Shown piece after piece: positions 1 through 6,289 of a stretch of 9,326 bases of DNA. Source of the DNA: Sulfurovum sp. (GTDB lineage: Bacteria; Campylobacterota; Campylobacteria; Campylobacterales; Sulfurovaceae); the NCBI GenBank assembly GCA_027038155.1, contig JALVXW010000215.1:1-9326 (forward strand). Direction: 5' to 3'. The notes under the pieces were generated by a model. The model did no database searches. It had not been told where the DNA came from and worked only from the letters and a program-made list of their open reading frames with translations. The translations under genes and the position numbers were made by a program. Each line of letters begins with the position of its first letter. Position 1 is the stretch's first letter.

Positions 1-477
1 ATAAGTAGAAGTTTTCCTGTAGGGATTGTAACCATTGCTCAAAGTTACAAGACGCTTGAAAATATAGAAGAAGCCTTACCGCAACAGATGCTTGATATGC
101 AGATGTTTTGTGAGAAGATATATGCTCAAAAGGGCAAACCAGACTCTTTTGTGGCAACTGCCGGAACACCCACAACCGTGGCAGCAATGAAGTTGGGATT
201 GAACTATGAAACCTATGATGCGACAAAAATCAATGGCACCGTGTTACACAAAGAGGAGTTGGACGTCTATTTGAAAAAACTTCTCTCTACGCCATTTGAA
301 GAGCGAGAAAAAGCCGTAGGTACAGGACGCTCCGACTTGATAACAGCAGGGATACTCATCTATAAACAACTCTATACAATGTTAGAGTTTGAAAATAGTG
401 TAGTGATAGATGATGGGCTTAGAGAAGGGGTTGCTTTGGAGGCGTGTGAAAAACTTAGGGATGATTTTAATCAATAG
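1..477 (+). CDS. ppx/gppA: Ppx/GppA-family phosphatase, C-terminal part (5' end outside window)
   Basis: The frame is open from base 1 to the TAA at 475-477 and gives 158 residues with no start, so the gene begins upstream of the window. Visible family hallmarks are SFPVG near the beginning, ATAGTPTTVAAM (the second glycine/threonine-rich phosphate loop of this ASKHA-fold family), VGTGRSDLITAGILI, and the C-terminal DDGLREG signature. Ppx/GppA enzymes hydrolyse inorganic polyphosphate and/or the 5'-phosphate of pppGpp in the cytoplasm, linking phosphate storage to the stringent response. The sequence cannot separate exopolyphosphatase from pppGpp phosphatase activity. Short single-domain members are about 300 residues, so roughly half is missing and there is no sign of the extra C-terminal HD domain of long forms. 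It is followed by a 178 bp gap with its own promoter, so it is probably not cotranscribed with the next genes. Confidence 0.9.
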   Translation: MSRSFPVGIVTIAQSYKTLENIEEALPQQMLDMQMFCEKIYAQKGKPDSFVATAGTPTTVAAMKLGLNYETYDATKINGTVLHKEELDVYLKKLLSTPFEEREKAVGTGRSDLITAGILIYKQLYTMLEFENSVVIDDGLREGVALEACEKLRDDFNQ

Positions 478-482
478 GTTCG

Positions 483-535
483 GCGATGATTTTATGTAAA
501 GTCCACGAATGCGATGATGATGCAAAGTCATGAAT
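483..535. repeat. Degenerate head-to-tail direct repeat upstream of the PilJ-like operon
   Basis: Two adjacent units, 483-510 and 511-535, both start GCGATGAT and continue with ATGTAAAGTCCACGAAT and ATGCAAAGTCATGAAT respectively, differing by small gaps and a few substitutions. They sit about 45-100 bp upstream of the TATAAT at 581. This is a reasonable place for an activator or repressor site, but a regulatory role is inference. The repeat itself is directly visible. Confidence 0.5.
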
Positions 536-580
536 TTCTATTTCGTGATTTGGGTCAATATTTTTTATTGTAAAATTGGG

Positions 581-586
581 TATAAT
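581..586 (+). promoter_or_regulatory. Candidate sigma-70 -10 box (TATAAT) for the PilJ-like/kinase operon
   Basis: A perfect TATAAT lies 70 bp before the first start codon, preceded by a T-rich stretch (561-567) and TGGG just upstream. No recognisable -35 hexamer is present, as is usual for housekeeping promoters in Campylobacterota, which rely on the -10 box and AT-rich upstream DNA. Transcription would begin near 592-593 and leave a leader of about 63 nt. No convincing hairpin is visible in that leader. Confidence 0.6.
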
Positions 587-641
587 TTTAAAATGTTCAC
601 AAACACAAGAGCATAACTTGGAGTGAAAATATACATAAACA

Positions 642-647
642 AAGGAG
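642..647 (+). promoter_or_regulatory. Shine-Dalgarno AAGGAG that sets the start at 656
   Basis: AAGGAG is 8 nt before ATG 656. An in-frame GTG at 623 would extend the protein by 11 residues, but it has no properly spaced ribosome site and would push the signal peptide inward. Confidence 0.75.
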
Positions 648-655
648 ATAATAGT

Positions 656-1432
656 ATGGTGAAACATCAATTATGGAAAGGGGTAGTGATATTTTCTGTG
701 CTTTTAGGAAATCTATGGGCAGTAGAGATAACCAGCAACGCTTCTGCTGTAAATATCGCAGGGAAGCAGCGTATGTTTACGCAACGTATGCTCAAAGATT
801 ACGCTATGGTTGGCATGGGTAATACCTTTGGCGATCCCAAAAAAGATTTGGCAGAGACTATAGATAACTTTGGCAAACACCTAAAATTACTACAGGCGTA
901 TGCGAAGAGCGATGAAGAGAAGAAGAGTCTTGACGAGGTCGAAGTGTTATGGCAACCTGTGGAGAAGATATTGGCAAACTCACCAAATCTTGAAGCGGTA
1001 ACAGATGTGCAGAAGAGGCTTGATGCATTATTGAAAGCATCAGATAACGCCACAAAGATGTTTGCCGAGGCATCAGAAAAAAAGGGTGGAGAGATTGTCA
1101 ATATATCAGGACGTCAACGTATGTTGTCGCAAAGAATGGCAGGTTTATATATGTTGAAGGTTTGGGGTCTAAAAGATGCTGAGTTTAAACAAAAGCTAGA
1201 TGATGCAATGAAGCACTTTAGGACATCACATGAAAAGTTGACAAAAGTAGATATCAATACAGAAGAGATAAAGAAACGTTTAACAGATGTGGGACATGCG
1301 TTTATGTTTTTTGAGATGATGAATCGCTCTACATCAAAATTTATTCCAAGTTTGATATATAAAAAATCTAATGATATACTTAAGAAGATGAATGAAGTTA
1401 CAGAGTTGTATGTAAAAGAAGAGACTAAATAA
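656..1432 (+). CDS. Secreted PilJ-N/NarX P-box-like protein 1 (stand-alone sensor domain)
   Basis: This 258-residue protein has a typical Sec signal peptide: basic MVKHQLWK, a hydrophobic core, and likely cleavage after LWA at residue 22. The mature part is mostly helical and has two copies of the motif that defines the type IV pili chemotaxis transducer N-terminal (PilJ) family: VNIAGKQRMFTQRM (about 32-45) and VNISGRQRMLSQRM (about 148-161). The key arginines are R39/R44 and R155/R160, so the copies are 116 residues apart. The motif resembles the nitrate-binding P-box of NarX, where the equivalent segment reads GSLRMQSYR. No second membrane segment, HAMP, kinase or MCP signalling part follows, so the protein is predicted to be free in the periplasm. 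It is first in a four-gene unit, with 13 bp to the next start. Ligand and role are not shown by sequence; binding a small anion and acting with the downstream kinase is inference. Confidence 0.85.
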   Translation: MVKHQLWKGVVIFSVLLGNLWAVEITSNASAVNIAGKQRMFTQRMLKDYAMVGMGNTFGDPKKDLAETIDNFGKHLKLLQAYAKSDEEKKSLDEVEVLWQPVEKILANSPNLEAVTDVQKRLDALLKASDNATKMFAEASEKKGGEIVNISGRQRMLSQRMAGLYMLKVWGLKDAEFKQKLDDAMKHFRTSHEKLTKVDINTEEIKKRLTDVGHAFMFFEMMNRSTSKFIPSLIYKKSNDILKKMNEVTELYVKEETK

Positions 1433-1437
1433 AGGAG
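1433..1437 (+). promoter_or_regulatory. Shine-Dalgarno AGGAG that favours the start at 1446
   Basis: The AGGAG directly follows the previous stop codon. It is only 2 nt from the ATG at 1440 but 8 nt from the in-frame ATG at 1446, so 1446 is the better start. Confidence 0.7.
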
Positions 1438-1445
1438 AAATGGTC

Positions 1446-2276
1446 ATGAAAAGAGGATTGGTAAAAAATATTGGTTTTGTAGCTGTGTCGGTACTTATAA
1501 TGGGAGGAAGTACCATCTGTTTAGATGCTGCTGAAGTTAGCACTGCTAAAGCATCAGTAAATAAAGTAGATACTTTGGATATGATGAATCTTATTAATAT
1601 AGCAGGAAGACAGCGTATGTTATCGCAAAGAATCTCCAAAGATTATCTTTATGCAGGAGAGAAAGTATCGGTTTCAAAAGCAAACAAAGAACTAAAAGCG
1701 GCATTTAAAGAGATGCAGGAGATTCATAAACGTCTTGTGGACTCTATTAATGATCCGGATATCCAAAACCTGTTGGCATTTGTTCAGTTAAGTATTGAAG
1801 ATTTTAAGTCAATTGCCAACGAACCTTACACGCTTGACAATGCACAACTTATTATTGACCTTGGTGAATCAATGCTTGAGGGGAGTCAATATGTGGTAGA
1901 TTCTTTGAAAAACAAAGTGAAAATCAAAGAGTCAGATATTGTTGATAAGGCAGGAAAGCAACGCATGTTATCTCAACGTATAGCCAAATACTATATCGCC
2001 TATCAAGCAGGGATTAGAGATAAAAATACAGTAGATCAAATGAAAAAGGCGGTTAAAAACTTTTCCGAGGCACATCAAATGTTGATGGAAAATGTAAAAA
2101 ATACTCCTGAGATTAATAGAAAATTACATGATATTGATAGATTGTGGAGAATTGTATATAAGTTTTATCTCAATATTGAAAAAGGTGGTTTGCCCCTTAT
2201 TGTATTTAATACAACCAATGATATTACAAAAAAGATGAATGCAATTACAGAAATGTATGTAAAATTGTCTAAATAA
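1446..2276 (+). CDS. Secreted PilJ-N/NarX P-box-like protein 2
   Basis: This 276-residue paralogue of the preceding gene starts MKRGLVKNIG and has a hydrophobic stretch to about residue 24, consistent with Sec export. The probable cleavage region is CLDAAE near 25-30; the cysteine at 25 is not in a good lipobox, so a lipoprotein is unlikely. The two PilJ-family motifs are INIAGRQRMLSQRI (about 50-63, R57/R62) and KAGKQRMLSQRIAKYY (about 169-184, R173/R178), again exactly 116 residues apart. The C-terminus, NDITKKMNAITEMYVK, closely matches NDILKKMNEVTELYVK of protein 1, which argues for tandem duplication. It has the most canonical motifs of the three. No transmitter domain is present. The next start is 10 bp after the stop, so cotranscription and probably coupled translation are likely. 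Export and family are well supported; nitrate/nitrite or other anion sensing is inference. Confidence 0.85.
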   Translation: MKRGLVKNIGFVAVSVLIMGGSTICLDAAEVSTAKASVNKVDTLDMMNLINIAGRQRMLSQRISKDYLYAGEKVSVSKANKELKAAFKEMQEIHKRLVDSINDPDIQNLLAFVQLSIEDFKSIANEPYTLDNAQLIIDLGESMLEGSQYVVDSLKNKVKIKESDIVDKAGKQRMLSQRIAKYYIAYQAGIRDKNTVDQMKKAVKNFSEAHQMLMENVKNTPEINRKLHDIDRLWRIVYKFYLNIEKGGLPLIVFNTTNDITKKMNAITEMYVKLSK

Positions 2277-2286
2277 AGGTATGTAA

Positions 2287-3099
2287 ATGAAAAAGTTTTT
2301 ATGCTTTTTTTTGCTGATGGTGCTACAGTTTCTTTATGCGTCTGAAGAGGCAAATATGGGTAGCACTTACTCTACAATAAAGAGTACGTCGCAAAGCAAA
2401 GTGACACGTGGAAACGTGCAGATTATTGAAGCCACAGAGAATATACGCTATGTAAGTCAAAAGTTGGCAAAAGAGTATCTTTTTTTCTATCTTAATCCAG
2501 AAAATGAAAAGGTGCATAAGGATCTCTACGCCTCTCTTGAAACACTTACTCAAAATTTAAGAGCTATCTCTATGGTAACCAAAGATGAAGATACACAAAA
2601 TATTTTGGATTTTTTGGCATATAGCAAAGAGGAGATAGATAGACTGTTAAGTAAAAAAGTTAATAAAGATGCAGTAGGTGTAATGCTAGGGCATAGCGAA
2701 ACCCTGCTTGAAGGAGCAGATGCTATAGCCGACACCTACGCCTATGACTACTCCAAAGAGGAGAGGATGCTGGTTTTGTCTAAAAATATCAGGTTTTCTC
2801 TTGAGCGTATGAGTAAATACTATATGGCATTGAAACTGGGGTATGATGTAGCAGTCAACAGAGAGAATATGAAGCATACGATAGCATCGTTAAAAAGTGA
2901 TTTTGTTCATTTCGAGACCTATGTATATCCAGATAAATTAAAAAAGGTAGAGCAACTCATCTCTAATTTGCTTACGTCAAATATTAAGATTGTCAATAGT
3001 GAGGCAGACTATTTTATACCATCACTTTTGCTTGATTCTGTCTCATTTTCTGAGGATGAGATGGATAGATTGTCGCTATATCATAGCAAAAACCTATAA
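2287..3099 (+). CDS. Secreted diverged paralogue of the two PilJ-like proteins
   Basis: This 270-residue protein has a clear signal peptide (MKKFLCFFLLMVLQFLYA, likely cleaved after A18). AAAGG at 2275-2279, overlapping the previous stop, sits 7 nt before the ATG. Length and overall layout match the two upstream genes, but both motifs have decayed: TENIRYVSQKLAKEYL (about 50-65) and KNIRFSLERMSKYY (about 166-179) replace AGRQRMLSQR. The glycine and first glutamine are lost, while a basic pair with the same spacing survives (R54/K59 and R169/R174, 115 residues apart). The ending FIPSLLLDS resembles FIPSLIYKK of protein 1. A generic domain search might not label it; the paralogy is my inference from motif alignment, size and position. 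It may have changed ligand, or serve as a non-binding partner. The kinase gene starts 14 bp downstream. Confidence 0.75.
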   Translation: MKKFLCFFLLMVLQFLYASEEANMGSTYSTIKSTSQSKVTRGNVQIIEATENIRYVSQKLAKEYLFFYLNPENEKVHKDLYASLETLTQNLRAISMVTKDEDTQNILDFLAYSKEEIDRLLSKKVNKDAVGVMLGHSETLLEGADAIADTYAYDYSKEERMLVLSKNIRFSLERMSKYYMALKLGYDVAVNRENMKHTIASLKSDFVHFETYVYPDKLKKVEQLISNLLTSNIKIVNSEADYFIPSLLLDSVSFSEDEMDRLSLYHSKNL

Positions 3100-3113
3100 G
3101 AGAGATATAAGCC

Positions 3114-6100
3114 ATGAAAAATTTTTTTAACAACAAAACAATCTTTTATATACTCTTCTTTACGATATTTATAGGATTTGCTACTGCTTCATGGTATGCC
3201 TATGATGCATACACGCAGTATCATATTGCAAAAGAGAAGGAGAAGAGACTTCTTTTTGTAAAAAAAGTCTCCATGCTTGAAAAAAAGCTTATAGATGAAG
3301 TGCTCTCTAGTGCCCATGGTATGACGGATGCAAATGCTATAAAAGATATCAAACAGAAGCGTCATGCTCTCTCTGGGGAGATTGATAGACTCTCCTCTTG
3401 GATAGAGGAACATGCAGAGTTGGGATATAAAAATCTCTATTTGGAAGATATACGTAAAAATCTTGGTTTTGCACGCAGTAAAGTGGATGCAGCAACCAAT
3501 GATGATGCCAATATATACTTTAATGAATATGGAGAGAATCTCTTTAGACAAACAAGAGAGATGTTAGAGGAGGAGAGTAGCACAATAGCCTTACTGCCTG
3601 AGTTGATAAAGTTTAAAAGGGTAAAAGAGCATCTTGTGTTAGAGGAAGCATTTTTGGAAAGTACGTTAAGAAAGCATGCTCCTATGCATAAAAAAAGCCT
3701 ACTTGCATGGGAGAGTGCACACAAAAAGAGTGTATTCCCTTCCTATAATAAAGAGGTCATACATTTGCCTTTTTCGGTTGAAAAATTTGATAAGCTTGGT
3801 ATGGACGAGACAGCCAAGATTCTTATGGGTATTGATACAGGAGCGTATCAGGTAGATAGAGAGAGTCTCAAACAGACATTTGCACAAAAGCGTGCATGGG
3901 TTGAGAGGGTACTTAATAGTATGTTTTTTAAGATAGAGAAGCAGTTCGCCTCTTCTGTAGAGGATACACAGAAGCGTATGAACAGGTATCTTTATATCAT
4001 ACTTTTCTTATCTGTTTTTGCACTCTTTTTATACTATCTTTACCGTATGATACATAGAGAGAAACGGCTACTTGAAGATACCCTTAAGAGTATTGAGATT
4101 GGGCTTACTCCACAAAAAAACAAAGAACTCCAGAAGGTTATCTCTTCGCGTGATAATAGAAAAATTTATGCCTTTTTGGCACAAACCATTAATGAAGCCA
4201 ATGAAGCCAACAAAGAGACCTTTCTTGCCAATATGTCTCATGAGATTAGAACCCCACTCAATGGTATTGTAGGGTTTATGGAGCTTCTTAAAGATACCCC
4301 ATTGAGTGTGGAGCAAAAAGAGTTTGTTGATGTTGTCCATACCAGCTCCAACCATCTTGTGGGTATTATTAATGATATCCTGGATTACTCCAAAATAGGT
4401 TCAGGCAAACTTGAGATTGAGTCGATTGGCTTTAATGTATTTGAAGTATTTGAAGCAGCAGTGGAGTCTTATGCGGCAAAAGCCTTCTCAAAAAATATTG
4501 AATTTGGTATCTATATAGACCCTACTATCCCTCAAACACTTATTGGCGACCCTACAAAGGTCTCTCAGGTGTTGATTAATCTCATTAGTAATGCCACAAA
4601 ATTTACAGATGTATATGGGGCTATCGATGTAACGATCAATAAGCTAGAGGAGAGTGAAGATGAGGTAAGACTAAGTTTTGCTATCTCAGATACAGGTATT
4701 GGCATATCAGAAGAACAGAAGTCTAAGATATTTGAAGCCTTTTCGCAAGCAGACAGCTCTACAAGCAGAAAGTATGGAGGGACCGGTCTTGGTCTCTCTA
4801 TCTCAAGTAGAATTGTCTCCTATATGGGAGGCGAGCTACAGGTTGATAGCACTCCTGGAGAGGGTTCAACATTCTTCTTTGAGCTTGACTTCAAAAAAGA
4901 GAAAAATACCGAACAGGTTAGCTATGCAGGACATTTTAAGGGTATGCGTGTTGGTATTGTATTGCCTTCGGAAGATGTCTATAGACAGATTGATATCAAT
5001 CTTGTCTCCTATCTTAACTATTTGGGTGCCTCATCTACCCTCTACTATGGTAATGAGATTTTTGAGTTAGATAAAGAGTCACTCCCCGAAGTGGTCATAT
5101 TCTTCCAGAAATATACTAGATATGAGGGAGAGTTGGAGCGTCATCTTAAACTGGATACCAAACTATTGCTAGCAACCACAGGTGAACTCCAACGAGACTT
5201 TAATGTGCCTACCGAGAAGGTAACAAAAATTATCTATAAGCCTATTAACTTTACCAAACTCATTACTGCACTGGAGATGTGTAAAAAAGGCGAAAAGGCA
5301 ACAGAGACAAAAGTAGAGACAAAAGCACGCTATCATTTTAAAGATATCAATGTGCTTGTGGCCGAAGATAATATGATCAATCAAAAACTAATCAAAAAAG
5401 TACTCGAAGGTTTTGGTTTGCGTGTCTCTATCGCTAACAATGGAGAGGAGGCATTTAATCTACGTAAGCAAAATGAGTATGATTTAATCTTTATGGATAT
5501 ACAGATGCCTGTTATGGGGGGTATAGAGGCTACAGGTGAGATACTGCATTATGAGAAAGTAACGCATCTTAAGCATACGCCTATTGTTGCATTGACTGCC
5601 AATGCACTGCCTGGTGACAGAGAGAAATATCTAGAGGCAGGTATGGACAACTATCTCTCTAAGCCTATAGATTTAGGGCGTCTTGGTGAATTGATTTATG
5701 AGTATTTTCCACATAAGCTTATCAATGAAGAGGCAGAAGATATTAATATTCATCCCTCTTTGGAGACCTTGAGTGACAAGCAAGAGTGTGCCAACAGCAG
5801 ACTATTGGATAGTATCGAAGAGAGTCAAGAGTGCCGTGCCCCAGTAAAGCAGTGTGATATACTCTTTGCTTACCCTTCTGGGCTTATAAAAGATATCTAT
5901 AGTGCAAAATTAAAAAATACCAACTATGGCTTAGAGGTAGTTTCTTCTTGTGATGAACTCTTAAAAAAATTAGAGGAGACAAAGTATAGCTATGTGATAT
6001 ATGATGAAGCATGTTTTGAAACAACACCGTGTTTGTTTGTAGATATTGTATCTGAAACAGGTGCAATACCTTTTGCTTTGGTAAAAGAGTCTTCTTGGCA

Positions 6101-6182
6101 AAGTGATTATTGTGGAAACCAGTTGTTGCTAAATATGAGTGTAGATAAAATTAAAGAGAGATTAAAAACAGGACATGTTTAA
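3114..6182 (+). CDS. Membrane-bound hybrid histidine kinase with three receiver-like domains
   Basis: This 1022-residue protein has a membrane segment at about 9-30, a periplasmic helical region of about 260 residues resembling NIT (nitrate/nitrite-sensing) domains, and a second membrane segment at about 292-310. A helical linker without an obvious HAMP follows. The kinase core has the phospho-acceptor H376 in MSHEIRTPLNG, N493 in the N-box, D526 in DTGIG, and GGTGLGL at 555-561. A degenerate receiver (about 609-720) keeps K709 but has F664 where the aspartate should be. An intact receiver (about 746-860) has E751/D752, D795 in MDIQMPVMGG, T828 and K850. The last ~110 residues look like another eroded receiver (D964 at the acceptor position, no acidic pair). 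Seven of the eight cysteines lie in the final 131 residues. A weak AGAGAG precedes the start. No Hpt domain and no separate response regulator are seen, so the downstream partner is unknown. Kinase identity is certain; the NIT label is moderate. Confidence 0.93.
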   Translation: MKNFFNNKTIFYILFFTIFIGFATASWYAYDAYTQYHIAKEKEKRLLFVKKVSMLEKKLIDEVLSSAHGMTDANAIKDIKQKRHALSGEIDRLSSWIEEHAELGYKNLYLEDIRKNLGFARSKVDAATNDDANIYFNEYGENLFRQTREMLEEESSTIALLPELIKFKRVKEHLVLEEAFLESTLRKHAPMHKKSLLAWESAHKKSVFPSYNKEVIHLPFSVEKFDKLGMDETAKILMGIDTGAYQVDRESLKQTFAQKRAWVERVLNSMFFKIEKQFASSVEDTQKRMNRYLYIILFLSVFALFLYYLYRMIHREKRLLEDTLKSIEIGLTPQKNKELQKVISSRDNRKIYAFLAQTINEANEANKETFLANMSHEIRTPLNGIVGFMELLKDTPLSVEQKEFVDVVHTSSNHLVGIINDILDYSKIGSGKLEIESIGFNVFEVFEAAVESYAAKAFSKNIEFGIYIDPTIPQTLIGDPTKVSQVLINLISNATKFTDVYGAIDVTINKLEESEDEVRLSFAISDTGIGISEEQKSKIFEAFSQADSSTSRKYGGTGLGLSISSRIVSYMGGELQVDSTPGEGSTFFFELDFKKEKNTEQVSYAGHFKGMRVGIVLPSEDVYRQIDINLVSYLNYLGASSTLYYGNEIFELDKESLPEVVIFFQKYTRYEGELERHLKLDTKLLLATTGELQRDFNVPTEKVTKIIYKPINFTKLITALEMCKKGEKATETKVETKARYHFKDINVLVAEDNMINQKLIKKVLEGFGLRVSIANNGEEAFNLRKQNEYDLIFMDIQMPVMGGIEATGEILHYEKVTHLKHTPIVALTANALPGDREKYLEAGMDNYLSKPIDLGRLGELIYEYFPHKLINEEAEDINIHPSLETLSDKQECANSRLLDSIEESQECRAPVKQCDILFAYPSGLIKDIYSAKLKNTNYGLEVVSSCDELLKKLEETKYSYVIYDEACFETTPCLFVDIVSETGAIPFALVKESSWQSDYCGNQLLLNMSVDKIKERLKTGHV

Positions 6183-6253
6183 AAAAATCCAAAAATAAGA
6201 TAAATTATCTCTTAATTCAAAGATTATGCGAGTTTTTTCTAATAAAATTTAGA

Positions 6254-6259
6254 TATAAT
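6254..6259 (+). promoter_or_regulatory. Candidate sigma-70 -10 box (TATAAT) for the acetolactate synthase genes
   Basis: TATAAT lies 31-36 bp before the ATG at 6290, with TTTAGA immediately upstream and a T-run at 6233-6238. No -35 box is evident. The predicted leader is only about 25 nt, which leaves no room for a peptide-coding attenuator or T-box. Confidence 0.55.
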
Positions 6260-6279
6260 CAAAGCTAAAATATAACAAT

Positions 6280-6283
6280 GGAG
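6280..6283 (+). promoter_or_regulatory. Shine-Dalgarno GGAG that sets the start at 6290
   Basis: GGAG is 6 nt before ATG 6290. The in-frame ATG at 6278 overlaps this site and has no ribosome site of its own, so the shorter start is preferred. Confidence 0.65.
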
Positions 6284-6289
6284 TGTGTA

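Noticed and set aside
623..655. GTG start extending the first PilJ-like protein by 11 residues
   Set aside because: AAGGAG at 642-647 is well placed for ATG 656 and would lie inside the extended coding region. The extension also buries the signal peptide.
467..670. Minus-strand open frame of 67 codons convergent with the phosphatase gene
   Set aside because: It has no ribosome site near its only ATG codons, runs antisense over a good promoter and the first signal-peptide codons, and its C-terminal half is encoded by the direct repeat. A remnant 3' gene end cannot be excluded, but I cannot support it.
656..3099. Type IV pilus chemotaxis (MCP) genes, as the PilJ family name would suggest
   Set aside because: None of the three proteins has a HAMP or MCP signalling domain, and no pil, che or pilus genes are nearby. 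Only the sensor-type motif is shared.
4678..5070. Plus-strand frame of 130 codons inside the kinase gene
   Set aside because: It lies out of frame over the ATPase domain, whose motifs (DTGIG, GGTGLGL) are intact in the main frame, so there is no frameshift and no reason for an overlapping gene.
6183..6253. Possible intrinsic terminator or ilv leader/attenuator between the kinase gene and ilvB
   Set aside because: Only a weak AT-only palindrome (around AGATAAATTATCT) and an unpaired T-run are present. There is no GC-rich stem, no leader peptide rich in branched-chain codons, and the predicted transcript leader is only about 25 nt.
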